Source: Closterium sp. Naga37s-1 (lineage: Eukaryota > Streptophyta > Zygnematophyceae > Desmidiales > Closteriaceae). From it: 64,000 nt of DNA. The translations under genes and the position numbers were made by a program. Under the pieces are notes generated by a model. It was not told where the DNA came from and searched no databases. It saw nothing but the letters and a program-made list of their open reading frames with translations. Shown in pieces: positions 11,878 through 22,494 of this stretch (position 1 is its first letter; every line of letters begins with the position of its first letter). Where the stretch lies: contig CANJKZ010000008.1 in NCBI GenBank assembly GCA_947471745.1, forward strand, positions 3,962,501 to 4,026,500. Direction: 5' to 3'.

Positions 11878-12012
11878 TGTCAGAATCAAGAGGCAAGAAT
11901 TATGGACTAGGAAGCAAGGATGAGTACAAGTAGGGCAATGTCTAACCCTAAAGTGTTGTACTCAGTAGAGGCTACCCCACTACAGCCTACAACAGAGAAA
12001 CCTAGTTTGACA
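11878..12012 (-). repeat. 3' LTR of E3 (135 bp)
   Basis: Plus-strand reading runs TGTCAGAATCAAGAGGC to CCTAGTTTGACA. Next to it at 12013-12020 is CACCCCCA, the complement of the polypurine tract TGGGGGTG. Confidence 0.96.
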
Positions 12013-12020
12013 CACCCCCA
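12013..12020 (-). other. polypurine tract of E3
   Basis: Minus-strand TGGGGGTG abuts the 3' LTR, the standard position for the plus-strand primer. The same octamer lies before the 3' LTR of E2, E4 and E6. Confidence 0.85.
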
Positions 12021-12258
12021 TAGGCAAAGTGGGGGATAGCAAGAACAACAAGAGGTCACAAGACCGGTCAAGCAAGAGAACAAAGCAAAGCAAAGCTCAG
12101 GGTGGCTCTCAAGATCACCACGCAGTCTGAGCACAAGCAAGCGGCCACAAGACCAGTTCACATGCAGGGGTATATATGCAACACAAACAGCACAGTGATC
12201 TCTACCTAGCAAAACAAGCATGCAGGTATATATATATAGATCACAGTACAAGCAGAGC

Positions 12259-15200
12259 CTACAGCAAGTGAGGAAAAGTGGGCACAAGCCCTAGCACGGT
12301 GCAGAAACGCTGATGATCACCAGACTGAAGTGCCTTGGTGAATATATCAGCAGTGTTGGCCCGAGTGGCCACGTAACGCAGACGAAGCTGACCACGCTGC
12401 TGCAACTCTCGAGCCAGGAAGTAACGCAGAGCGATGTGCTTCGTTCTGTGCTCCAGTCTGTGCTCCTCACACAAGGCAATGGCTGCCTTGTTGTCGACGT
12501 ACAGCACTGGAGGAGAACGAGGCCGCTCTCTCAAGTCGGTCAGCAGGTAGGTGAGCCAGCGTAACTCCTGTGCAGCCATGGCTGTGGCGTAGATCTCAGC
12601 CTCACAATTGGAGCTGAGAATTGAAGACGAGCGTGTAGAACGCCAAGAAACAGAACCAGACCCAAGACTGAAGGTGTAACCCTGTGACGACCGCTGTGTA
12701 GCCTGGTCGTCAACCCAAGAAGCGTCTGAGTGCCCAGTGAGGACAACGTCGCTCCGTCCTCCAAGCACGAGCCCCATGCCCGATGTACTGCACAAGTAGC
12801 GTAGTACCCTCTTAGCAGCATCCATGTGCACCTTTCGGTGCCGACTAGGAGCCACGTAGCGAGCCAGAAGGCCAAGAGGGTACGCAAGGTCAGGACGAGT
12901 GCAGGTCATCAGGTACATGAGGCAGCCCACTAGCTCTGGGTAAGGACCACTCGGCTCTACGGACTCGTCCGAAGGTGGAGCTGAGAGCGAGTGACCTGTA
13001 GCCAGAGGAGTGTGCTGTGCCGAGGACCAGGTGAAGCCGAAGCGCTGAAGGACCTGCTGCACCATGTGTGACTGAGTCAGTGTGATGGTGCGGCGTGCTC
13101 TGTCCCGGGTGATCCGCAAGCCAAGATAGCTTGTCAGCTCACCCAGGTCTGTGCACGTGTGTCTCTTCTGCAGCTCCGACTTCACCAGGGCGAGAGCCTC
13201 AGTGTCAGCAGTGGCGACCAAGTCGTCGACGTACACGAGGATGTAGAACGGCGGCAGCGAAGTGTCGGTGCGCAGAAACAGCGACGGGTCAGCAGTCGAC
13301 GGAGCAAACCCAAGAGCCGCAACTGTCGTCCTCAGTGTGTCGTGCCACTCACGTGGCACCTGGCGGAGACCGTAGACCGGCCGCCTGAGGCTCCACTGGG
13401 TACCAGGAGGGAACGACCCAGTGAAGCCAGGTGGGCGGCGCAGCCAGATCTCCTCGTGCAGGCTGCCCTGTAAGAAGGCTGTGCTGAAGTCAAGAGAGTG
13501 AAGCTCGTAGTCACGCTGAGCGGCAACGTGCAGCAGCACCCGAAGAGTGGTCATCTTCGGGGTGGGGGAGAAGGTCTGGAAGAAGTCTACTCCCTCTCGC
13601 TGACTGAAACCTCGTGCAACGTAACGCGCCTTGAAGGCAGGCGGAGAACCTGGCGGCCGCTTCACCCTGAAAATCCACATGCCACTGACGATGTTCGCCC
13701 CAGGTGGGGGAACCTCGTCGACGTAGGTGCCTGTGGACTTCCAGGATGCCATCTCTGCGTCCATGGCTGTCTGCCACTAAGAGGAGTACTCACCCGCGAT
13801 CGCCTCAGCGTAAGAGCGCGGGGTCGGGATGTCTGGAGCATCCGGGTCTCCCTCAGGGGCAAGCAGCATGGACATGAGATGAGGCGCAGCGGCTGCAAGA
13901 CACTCAAGGTCCTCCTGCCTGTCCTCAAGGACGTCCGTGCCAAGAGCACACTCACCCCCGACGGACGGAGGACAGACAGACTCAGACTCTGCAACAAGAC
14001 TAGCGGCGTAGTCTAGACGACAGGCAGCAGCAAAGTCAACAAGCTCAGCAACTAGGGCAGACGTAGCAGCAGACTCAAACGACGGGTCAGTGACAACAGT
14101 GGCTAGCAGACGCGTGACAGTAGGGTGCTCAGCACGAAAACGGTCAGACTCGGGGTCAGCAACGACAGGCAGAGAAGACGCAGGGGGGGAAGGCAGAGGA
14201 ACACGCTGTGGAGGAGAGGAAGGACGACGGACTACGAGGTGGGTGTCGGGGACAGTCGGCAGACGCGGACGAGGAACACGACGACCGGAACGACCAGAAC
14301 AGACAGGCGAGACAGGACGCGACGCAGGCTCACGACGCTCAGTAAGACTCTCTAGCTGCTCAGTGTAAGGAGAAGGAGCAGGCAGCGGTGAACCAGGCTG
14401 CAACGGAAGACTAGTAGACAAAGGGAGACTAAGAACCTGGCGAAGCACTGAGTCAGGCGGTGGCTGAGACGACGGAGATGGTGGAGCAAAGAACAGGCGC
14501 GGCTGTGTAGTGACACCAGCACCAGCAGCTCCAGTACCCCCAGCAGCTCCAGCACCTCCAGCAGCTCTAGAACCTCCAGCGCCAGCACCCTCAGCAGCTC
14601 CAGAACCTCCAGCGCCAGCACCCTCAGCAGCTCCAGAACCTCCAGCTACAGCGCCACCAGCGGCAGGACCACCAGCAGCTACAGAACCTCCAGCTCCAGG
14701 GCCACCTGCGCCGGCACCTCCAGCAGCTCCAGAACCCTCAGCGCCAGCTCCCCCAGGACCAGCTCCACCAACAGCAGCACCCCCAGAACCGGCACCTCCA
14801 GTCCCAGGGTCTCCAGCCTCAGTGCCTCCAGCAGCAGCACCCTCAGACTCAGCACCTCCAGCCCCAGCAGCTCCAGTACCTCCAGTACGAGCACCTGCGG
14901 GACCAGCACCACTCCTAGCTCCAGTGACGACAGCAGAAGTACCTCCAGCGGCAGAGCCCCGAGCTCCAGAAGCGCGACCCTGACGGCGACCGTACCAGTC
15001 GTGCAGCTGCTGCGAGGTGAGAGGCACACGCGGACGAAGGCGGCTACTCCAAGGAAGCCGCGCAACAGCAGACTCAGAACCCTCAGCGCCAGCACCCTCA
15101 GCAGCTCCAGAACCTCCAGCTCCAGCACCCTCAGCAGCTCCAGACCCTCCAGTAGAAACAACTCCAGTGGCAGAGTCACCAGCTCCAGCACCTCCCGCAG

Positions 15201-17745
15201 CAGGGCCCCTAGCTCCAGCAGCGCGACCCTGACGGCCAGCGTACCACTCAAACAGCTGCTGTGGGGAGAGAGGGAGTCGACGACTAGAGTGCAGCAGCGA
15301 GGCACCAGCGGAGCGACTACGGAGACAGCCGCTCCCGGGAGACTGCTCACCAGACGCCTCAGCGCCCCCAGGCTCAGTACCCCCAGACTCCGCACCTCCA
15401 GGCTCAGCACCCCCAGGCTCAGCACCCCCAGGCTCCGCACCCCCAGGCTCAGCACCCCCAGGCTCCGCACCCCCAGGCTCAGCACCCCCAGGCTCCGCAC
15501 CCCCAGGCTCAGCACCCCCAGCAGCAGCACCACCCTCAGCAGCACCTGAGTCACCAGTGACCTCAACCTGAGGAGGAGGGTCTACCTGAGACACACCTGA
15601 AGGAGCAGGACCGGGAGCGGGGAGGGGGTCTACCTGGGGAGCACCTGGAGCGAGAAAGAGCGGCGGGGGGGGGAGAGGGGCAGTGCGGTAGGGGAAGAGA
15701 CGGTAAAAGGGAACCGACTCGTCGAACGTGACGTCCTGAGAGGGGAAGACACGGCGCGAGGTGGGGTGGTAAAACTGCCAACCAGGCGCGTCAGGGACAA
15801 AGCCAAGGAAGACACAGGGAACAGCGCGGGCGGAGAGCTTGTCCGCGGTGGTATCGCGGACAAAGGCACGAGCACCCCAGACCCGGAAACGCGACGCATC
15901 GCCAACCTTCCCCGTCCACAGCAGTGTGGGCGAGGTCTCCGGCAAGGAGACACGGGGCCAGAGGTTGAGCTGATGCGCGGCGTACCGGACCGCAAACGGC
16001 CACAGAAAATGGGGGGCAGCCGCATGGATCATGGAGGTACGAGCGACCTCCATGACTAAGCCAATGCGGCGCTCAGCAACCCCATTCTGCTGCGGAGAGG
16101 CCGGAAGCGTGAACGACTGGCGGATGCCGTGCTCCGCACAGTAGGCTGCCAAGAGGTCTGAGGAGAACTCACCACCTCTGTCAGAGTGCAGACGCAGGAC
16201 AGGAAAGTCCGACTGGAACCGCTCGCGGAGCTGGAGACGAGTAGCGCGGATCCAGGGGATCAAAACATCAGGGACCTCCCCCTTGCTGCGCAAGGGGAAG
16301 ACCGTGGTGTAACGCGTGTAGTCGTCGACGACCAGCAGGAAGTACCGCTCGTGGCCCTGTCCACGGACGCGGGCTGGGCCCCACACGTCCAGGTGGAGAG
16401 TCTGCAAGGGAGCCTCTGTGGGAGGGAACGAGGAGGAGTGAGGAGCGGCGCGCTGCCGCCCCTCGACACAGGGAAGACAGGGAGGAGCAGGCGAGGGCGG
16501 TAGAGGAGGCAGAGTCTCTGGAAGTCTAGAGACAAGGAAACGGCTGTGCATGCGACGAAGGCGCTGCACCGAGGGGTGACCAAGGCGGTGGTGCCACAGG
16601 ACGGTCTGGTGCGACAAAGCGCGACACGAACAGGGGGCCGCTAGCTGACCTGACGCAAACGCAGACGCAGACGCAGCTACCTGAGGGGACACAGTGGTCA
16701 GTGTGTACAGACTCGAGCCAGGCTCTCGGGTGAACGTGGCCAGGTGCCGACCAGTCCGGGAGCACGTACAGTGGGTCACACGCTGACCTCCAGGGGTGAA
16801 CTGGTCAACCCACACATCCTGTAGGTCAGCTCCACTCACCAAGTTCGTAGAGAACGAGGGGAGGTGAAGACCTGACAGGGAGCCAGACGGGACCGCCGGA
16901 CACGGCAGGACCGTGGAGGAGTGCGCAAGGACTGGACCCCTCGAGGGGTCTGCCAGTGAGACTGCAACTGGCCGACGGAGCGGCGTGAGTGTGGTGCTGT
17001 CGCGAAAGAAGGAGCGGGAAGCACCTGAGTCAAGTGTGAAGGTGTACACTGCCTCAGCAGGGGCAGTACCAGAGAGAGCAGACTCACCAGCACCTGGAGC
17101 AGCAGTCTCACCAGTACCTAGAGCAGGAGACGCACGAGCACCTAGAGCAGCAGCCTCACCAGCACCTAGCGCAGGAGACGCACTAGCACCTAGAGCAGCA
17201 GCCTCTATACCTGGGTCAGGCGGTACGCACAGGGAACAGGCACGGTCATCACTAGTAGGCAATGCATACATGGCAGTGAGAATAGCATCATAGTCAAGAG
17301 CAAAGACATCTACCCCCTGCCCAAGCAGCTCCAGCCAGGCGGGGACCTCAGCCTCGTCACCAAACTCTGTGCGCCAGGCGTCGCTCAGACGGGCGAAGCA
17401 GCGGGACTGGGTGTGACCAAGTGTCCCGCAAGCCTGACCAGACCGATCACCTGTGCGTGGGACGTACGGGCAGCGAACGGTACTCCGAGACCCTCGACTC
17501 TGAGCGTACCACTCGTGAAGCTGCCAGGACGTAAGTGTCTCGCGCGGACGCCGCTGCAGCTGCAGCTGGCCACTGCCAGACGCTCCCGACCGACTAGCTC
17601 CAGGGCGACAGTCACGACGGCTACCGCCACAACCCCAACTAGCGTACCACTCACTCAGCTGCTGGGACGTCAGGGACTCACGCGGACGTCGCTGGAGCTG
17701 CATCTGGCCTCCGCCAGTAGCAGCAGGAGCAGCAGTAACAGCCAT
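12259..17745 (-). pseudogene. copia polyprotein of E3, one nonsense codon
   Basis: One reading frame runs from MAVTAAP at 17745 to 12259, interrupted only by TAG at 13777-13779, where the relatives have CAG (EYSSQWQTAM). Order: QQLSEWY and QQLHEWY motifs, Cys/His cluster CPYVPRTG..GHTQSRCF (near 17440), protease DSGASRSFF (near 17025), integrase with HHCC (16600-16450) and D,D,E (LDVWG, SDRGGEF, GVAER), a Gly/Ala/Pro-rich linker with repeated GGAEPGGAEP and two more QQLxxWY motifs (about 15560-14500), reverse transcriptase with YVDDLVATA (near 13225; one Phe codon missing after the motif) and RNase H. Total length would be 1823 residues plus the stop position. Its capsid would have to come from another element. 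Domains are seen; dependence on a helper is inference. Confidence 0.92.
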
Positions 17746-18675
17746 AGCACGTGCAGGGCAGGCGCTACAGGCAGGCAGGCAGGCAGGGAGGCCGGCAGGC
17801 AGGCAGGCAGGCAGCGCGGCAGCGCGCTAGCAAGGCAGGGGCTCACCAGTGGCGGGAAGAGCAGGCTCTCACCGGGCGAGCAGGGCCGGTGCTCGGCAGA
17901 CGGCGGCAGGGTCGGCGCACGACGGCGGCGACAGCGGGGCCGCAGCAGCGGCTACAGTGAAGGGCCGGGTCGAGTCAGCGGCAGGGCGGGGCCGGGTCGT
18001 GTCAGCGGCAGAGCCGGGTCGAGTCAGCGGCAGGGCGGGGCCGTGTCGGCGGCAGGGCGGGGCCGGGTCGTGTCAGCGGCGGGGTCGGGTCGTGTCAGCG
18101 GCAGGGTGGGGCCATGTCAGCGGCAGGGCGAGGCCGTGGCGGCGGTAGGGTGGCGCGCGCCGCTGCCTGGGGCCGCGCACTGGCGGGTAGAGCGCGGCGC
18201 GGGCTGCACGGACTGCGCGCAGCGCGCTGCGGGCCGCGGACGCGCCGCGCGGGCCTTGGGCGGGCTGCGCGGGGCAGCGGCGGGCCGCGCGCGCGCTGCG
18301 CGGGCTCGGTGCGGGCCGCGCGGGGCAGGTGTGGGCCGCGCGCGCGTCGCGTGGGCTCGGGGCGGGCTGCGCGGGGCAGCTGCGGGCCGCGCGCGCGCTG
18401 CGCGGGCTCGACGCGGGCTGCGCGGGCCGTGTGCAGGACGCGACGCGGCTGCCGAGGCGCGATTTGGGTAGGAGAGGGCGACCCGCAGGGGTAAAAACGA
18501 GGCAGCGCTTGAAAATTAGGTCTGCGCGCGAAGCAGCAGCAGACAGCTCAGTCAGCAGACAGTAGGCAGCAGGCAGACGGCGCGCGCAGCGCAGCACGTC
18601 ACAGGCAAAGGCAGTCACAGTCACAGTCGTGGGGTAGCTGTAGGTGGGCCCGAAAAAAACGGTCCTACGGACCTA
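17746..18675 (-). repeat. GC-rich repetitive leader of E3
   Basis: Minus-strand leader of 0.93 kb with a (GCCTGCCT)n tract near 17765-17810, arrays of GCTGAC/CGGCCC units at about 17960-18140 and arrays of GCGGGCCGCGCGCGCGCTGC at about 18220-18430. No capsid-type gag was found in any frame. Confidence 0.7.
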
Positions 18676-18689
18676 CTGCTCTGAAACCA
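18676..18689 (-). other. primer binding site of E3
   Basis: Minus-strand TGGTTTCAGAGCAG directly follows the 5' LTR; one mismatch to the initiator Met tRNA site. Confidence 0.85.
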
Positions 18690-18824
18690 TGTCAGAATCA
18701 AGAGGCAAGAATTATGGACTAGGAAGCAAGGATGAGTACAAGTAGGGCAATGTCTAACCCTAAAGTGTTGTACTCAGTAGAGGCTACCCCACTACAGCCT
18801 ACAACAGAGAAACCTAGTTTGACA
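18690..18824 (-). repeat. 5' LTR of E3 (135 bp)
   Basis: Identical by eye to 11878-12012. Followed on the right by the target duplicate GACTT. Confidence 0.96.
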
Positions 18825-19049
18825 GACTTTGCTTGTACTGTGATCTATATATACCTGCATGCTTGCTCTGCTAGGTAGAGATCACTGTGCTGTTGTTTTT
18901 GCATATATACCCCTGCATGTGAACTGGCCTTGTGGCCCTTTACTTGTGCTCAGTGTGTGTGGTGACGTTGTGATCCACCCTGAGCTTGCTTTGCTTCTCT
19001 TGACTGGTCTTGTGACCCCTTGCTCTCCCCCACTTTGCCTATGGGGGTG
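18825..19049 (+). other. 3' untranslated part of E2 with polypurine tract
   Basis: Resumes after E3 with the duplicated GACTT. It contains the conserved blocks TATATATACCTGCATGC and CCTGCATGTGAACTGG found after the RNase H frame in E3, E4 and E6. It ends in the polypurine tract GGGGGTG (19043-19049) directly before the LTR. Confidence 0.8.
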
Positions 19050-19183
19050 TGTCAAAGCATATGCATGTTATCTATGTGTAGGCTGTAGTGGGGTAGCCAA
19101 TATGGGGTACAGCCCCTTTTAGGGTTTCATACTTGTACCCAACTCTTTCATAGTTCAATCATTCCTGCTGCTATATTCTGACA
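19050..19183 (+). repeat. 3' LTR of E2 (134 bp)
   Basis: Begins TGTCAAAGCATATGC, ends TATTCTGACA, and is followed by the target duplication CATTC. Two differences from the 5' LTR. Confidence 0.95.
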
Positions 19184-19559
19184 CATTCCCCATACCTCAT
19201 CTACCCATCCATCCTCTCCCCAGCCCGTCATGTACCCATCCATCCTCTCCTCTTTGTGTTGCCTGCATCTCTATTGTCATTCCTGTGTACTACCATGCTT
19301 CCCCGCTGCTTCAGCCATGTCACATCATATGTTTTTGTTGTTATGTTTTGGCTGTATGATAATACGAATAGCCATGACATGTATTAATGTTGGATCTTTT
19401 TATATAAAAAAATATTTCAGAGAGTTGGATCAGCCAAACACATGACCACTACGAAGAAGCACGTAGAACAGACAATGTAGTTAGCAACTTAGCATAGAAG
19501 TTGCCAGCTGGCTGGCTTGATTCTTTCCACTCTTGTCTGCTACACTGCATGCAATATAC
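19184..19559 (-). other. FB1 core region
   Basis: AT-richer DNA between the two minisatellite arms. On the minus strand it carries GCAGTGTAGCAGACAA (19533-19548), GGTCATGTGT (near 19447) and CATGGCTATTCG (near 19370) in the same order and direction as the FB2 core. No open reading frame of note. Confidence 0.6.
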
Positions 19560-20095
19560 CGGGGAGTGGTAAAGCCACAACACCTGGGGAGCGAAGGGAA
19601 ACAGAGTGAGCAGGGGGGAAGAGAGTGAGGAAGGGGAAAATGGGGTGACTGAAGGCGGAAGGAGAGTGCGGAGGGGGGAAATGGGGTGAGTGAAGGGGGA
19701 AGGAGAATGAGGAGGGGGGAAATGGGGTGAGTGAAGGGGGAAGGAGAGTGAGGAAGGGGGAAATGGGGTGAGTGAAGGGGGAAGGAGAGTGCGGAGGGGG
19801 GAAATGGGGTGAGTGAAGGGGGAAGGAGAATGAGGAGGAGGGAAATGGGGTGAGTGAAGGGGGAGGGAGAGTGAGGAGCAGGAAAATGGGATGAGTGAAG
19901 GGGGAAGGAGAGTGAAGAGCGGGAAAATGGGATGAGTGAAGGGGGAAGGAGAGTGAGGAAGGGGGAAATGGGGTGAGTGAAGGGGGAAGGAGAGTGCGGA
20001 GGGGGGAAATGGGGTGAGTGAAGGGGGAAGGAGAATGAGGAGGAGGGAAATGGGGTGAGTGAAGGGGGCAGGAGAGTGAGGAAGGGGGAAATGGG
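19560..20095. repeat. purine-strand minisatellite, about 41-bp unit (FB1 arm)
   Basis: About 13 units built on GTGAGTGAAGGGGGAAGGAG followed by AGTGAGGAGGGGGGAAATGGG. The strand is almost pure purine except for the regular GTGAGTG. The long minus-strand open frame across it is Pro/Ser/Phe repeat and is not a gene. Confidence 0.9.
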
Positions 20096-20572
20096 GTGAG
20101 GGGAAGGGGAAAAGCGGGCGATGGGAAGGGGAAAAGCGGGCGACGGGAAGGGAAGCGGCGGGCGAAGGGAAGGGAAGCGGCGGGCGATGGGAAGGGGATA
20201 TGCGGGCGAAGGGAAGGGAAGCGGCGGGCGATGGGAAGGGGATATGCGGGCGACGGGAAGGGAAGCGGCGGGCGATGGGAAGGGGATATGCGGGCGACGA
20301 GAAGGGAAGCGGCGGGCGATGGGAAGGGGGAGTGTGGGCGACGGGAAGGGAAGCGGCGGGCGATGGGAAGGGGGAATGGGGGCGACGGGAAGGGAAGCGG
20401 CGGGCGATGGGTTAGGGGATATGCGGACGACGGGAAGGGAAGCGGCGGGCGATGGGAAGGGGATATGCGGGCGACGGGAAGGGAAGCGGCGGGCGATGGG
20501 AAGGGGGAATGCGGGCGACGGGAAGGGAAGCGGCGGGCGATGGGAAGGGGGAATGCGGGCGACGGGAAACAG
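20096..20572. repeat. 22/44-bp minisatellite with GGGCGACGG core (FB1 arm)
   Basis: Two alternating 22-bp units, GGGAAGGGGATATGCGGGCGAC (first 20 bases GGGAAGGGGATATGCGGGCG) and a partner built on GGGAAGGGAAGCGGCGGGCG, make a 44-bp higher-order repeat present about ten times. Confidence 0.9.
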
Positions 20573-20800
20573 AAATGGCGAAGGCGGAGGGCGACGGGAT
20601 GGCGAAGGAAGGGCGACGAGACGGCGAAGGAAGGGCGACGGAATGGCGAAGGAAGGGCGACGAGACGGCGAAGGAAGGGCGACGGGATGGCGAAGGAAGG
20701 GCGACGGGACGGCGAAGGAAGGGCGACGGGATGGCGAAGGAAGGGCGACGAGATGGCGAAGGAAGGGCGACGGGATGGCGAAGGCTCGACGACGGGACGC
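20573..20800. repeat. 22-bp minisatellite, GGCGAAGGAAGGGCGACG unit (FB1 arm)
   Basis: About ten units GGCGAAGGAAGGGCGACGAG plus two bases. Since 22 is not a multiple of three, three units make one 22-residue pseudo-peptide repeat in every frame. The 22-bp period is shared with the arms at 22090-22430 and 25690-26030. Confidence 0.9.
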
Positions 20801-21257
20801 TGAAGTGATGGCGATGGGAAGGGGCAGGGTGGAGCAGACGAGGGCTCAAACGTAAGCATGATTTACTTAGTAGTATGCGACCAATTATGTCGCAGTCGTC
20901 CTTTTCTACGAGCCGCACTCGTGCATTCCGCGCCCTTGGACCATCTTACTTGCCTTTTCGCGCCGTGCCTAATCTAAGATCGTACGAGCAACGTAGCACG
21001 TGGATTTGTGTGTCGTTGCTTAGCGGATGCTAGGCTACTAGACACACATTTGTGAGTTAGTTGCTTTGTCGCGCGGCTTTGCTATCCATTGAGGTTGGAG
21101 ACAAAATGCCTTATGACTCATTGTGTTGGTTTACGTCGCCCCGTCAGAGCGTGTTGCGACCCTGGTGTTCGCAAATTGGTTTCGCCAAAGAGAAGTGTCA
21201 GCGATCCTTCCGAATCTCATTTTGTCCGAACCCAAACCAAGAGTTGACTCAGTTTTT
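20801..21257. other. FB1 right subterminal region
   Basis: Unique sequence. Contains the 17-bp block (21169-21185) shared in inverse orientation with FB2 at a nearly equal distance from the terminal repeat (96 versus 104 bp). No credible gene. Confidence 0.55.
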
Positions 21258-21281
21258 GTAATTCAGGCTTCGGGTTTTAAC
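21258..21281 (-). repeat. FB1 terminal inverted repeat, right
   Basis: Minus strand begins GTTAAAACCCGAAGCCTGAA and ends TTAC. It pairs with 2805-2828. Confidence 0.75.
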
Positions 21282-21514
21282 GAGCAGATGGTGCTGGTAA
21301 TGTGTGTTATTTTGATATAATGTGTCTCTTCTAGGAAGTAAATATGGAATGTGGGTCTCCTTGGGCGTAGCTCGTGTTTTAGGTAGGAATTACAGGCCGT
21401 GAACATGAGAAGATCTAAATTTGAAGCTCCCAATAAAGTGCTACCCTTTTTACTGCTATCTCATACTCAGAGTGAGAACGAACTTGCTGAGACGTTACCC
21501 TTCAAGTTGCAGGT
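21282..21514. other. spacer between FB1 and FB2
   Basis: 233 bp of unique sequence separating the two head-to-head elements. No gene, and no evident target duplication on either side. Confidence 0.5.
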
Positions 21515-21538
21515 GTTAAAGCCCAAGACCTGAATTAC
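21515..21538 (+). repeat. FB2 terminal inverted repeat, left
   Basis: Starts GTTAAAGCCCAAGACCTGAA and ends TTAC. It is the exact reverse complement of 26619-26642. Confidence 0.8.
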
Positions 21539-21959
21539 TCAACGGAAGTCAACGCTAAAAACTAGGTTCGGGAGGCAGGCACGGAGAGGTTCGGTTGGGT
21601 TGCGAGAGATTTTCACTCGCGAAACCAATTTGCGACAAAAGTATCTCGCTTCCCATGATGGTTGGTGCCCTTCCCACAACCAGAAAAGCGCGAGCTTATC
21701 AAACTGTGCACAGTTTGAGATAGCACGCAGAGTATTAGGCATAGACCATACCTGTAGACAAGGCAGGGCGTCGGCGTTCACTCAAAAGGGAGTAGATGCG
21801 CCATACGATTTGGGTGGCGCGGATTTGCAATGATGACGCGCAAAGCTAGTTTGCGCTGGGTGAAGATTATTGTGTCGAAATGCAGGTTATTGTGCAACTA
21901 CTCCGTAGCATAAACTCGTGGCGAAAATCGAATCGCAACCGTTCGCCCAAACGTGACCC
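21539..21959. other. FB2 left subterminal region
   Basis: Unique DNA with the 17-bp block shared with FB1 (21619-21635) and a 20-bp palindrome TCAAACTGTGCACAGTTTGA at about 21700-21719. No gene seen. Confidence 0.55.
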
Positions 21960-22490
21960 TCCCCTCGCCCTCGCTTTCCTTTCCCACGCTTCCGCTCTCT
22001 TTCGCCCGCGTCGTCGCCATCGCTTCCGCAGCTCGTCGCGTGCCCGTCGCCTTCGCTCCGCCCGTCGCCTTCACTTCTCCCCCGTCGCCTTCACTCCCCC
22101 CCCTCTTCCGTTGCCTTCATTTCCCCCTCCCGTCGCCTTCACTTCCCCCTCCCGTCGCCTTCACTTCCCCCTCCCGTCGCCTTCAATTCCCCCTCCCGTC
22201 GCCTTCATTTCCCCATCCCGTCGCCTTCATTTCCCCCTCCCGTCGCCTTCACTTCCCCCTCTCGTCGCCTTCACTTCCCCTCCCGTCGCCTTCATTTCCC
22301 CCTCCAGTCGCCTTCATTTCCCCCTCCCGTCGCCTTCATTTCCCCCCCCCCGTCGCCCTCACTTCCCCCTCCCGTCGCCTTCACTTCTCCCCCCCGATGC
22401 CTTCGATTCCCCCTCCCGTCGCCTTCCACGCCTGCCGCACTCGCTTTCCCCCCGTCACACTCGCTTCCCCACCCGTCACCTTAACTTCCC
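21960..22490. repeat. 22-bp pyrimidine minisatellite, GTCGCC core (FB2 arm)
   Basis: About 16 units built on CGTCGCCTTCACTTCCCCCT, more degenerate at both ends. Its complement carries the GGCGACGG core of the other arms. Confidence 0.9.
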
Positions 22491-22494
22491 CTCC

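Larger units (their letters stand above)
11878..18824 (-). mobile_element. Ty1/copia element E3, gag-less, nested in E2
   Basis: A 6947-bp minus-strand element with LTRs at 11878-12012 and 18690-18824 that are identical by eye over 135 bp. GACTT at 11873-11877 and 18825-18829 is the 5-bp target duplication and lies in the 3' untranslated part of E2. Identical LTRs, a single nonsense codon and an in-frame 3-bp loss point to recent insertion. Like E2 it has a zinc-cluster start but no capsid-type gag. Confidence 0.96.
5269..19183 (+). mobile_element. Ty1/copia element E2, gag-less, split by E3
   Basis: Full-length plus-strand element inserted in FB1: LTR 5269-5402, primer site, leader, degraded polyprotein frame, polypurine tract and LTR 19050-19183. 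The flanks CATTC at 5264-5268 and 19184-19188 form a 5-bp target duplication. E3 lies inside at 11878-18824, four bases after the E2 stop codon. Without E3 and its target duplication the element is about 6.96 kb. The two LTRs differ at two positions, so E2 is older than E3, whose LTRs are identical. No capsid-type gag is present. Confidence 0.93.
2805..21281 (-). mobile_element. foldback-like TIR element FB1, split by E2
   Basis: Read on the minus strand from 21281: terminal inverted repeat (21258-21281), unique subterminal DNA (20831-21257), pyrimidine minisatellite arm (20830-19560), AT-richer core (19600-19330), purine arm (19250-19184 continuing at 5268-3300 after the E2 insertion), subterminal DNA and the other inverted repeat (2805-2828). 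Without E2 and its target duplication it is about 4.56 kb. FB2 has the same parts in the same order. Shared unique blocks exclude chance: a 17-bp block GCGAAACCAATTTGCGA (21169-21185 here, 21619-21635 in FB2), a 14-bp block TGTGGCTTTACCAC (19566-19579; 24292-24305) and a 16-bp block GCAGTGTAGCAGACAA (19533-19548; 24323-24338). No transposase was seen, so it would be non-autonomous. No clear target duplication was found. Confidence 0.65.

Noticed and set aside
19540-20859. Open frames of 439 (minus) and 235-244 (plus) codons
   Set aside because: Low-complexity products of the 41- and 22-bp arrays.
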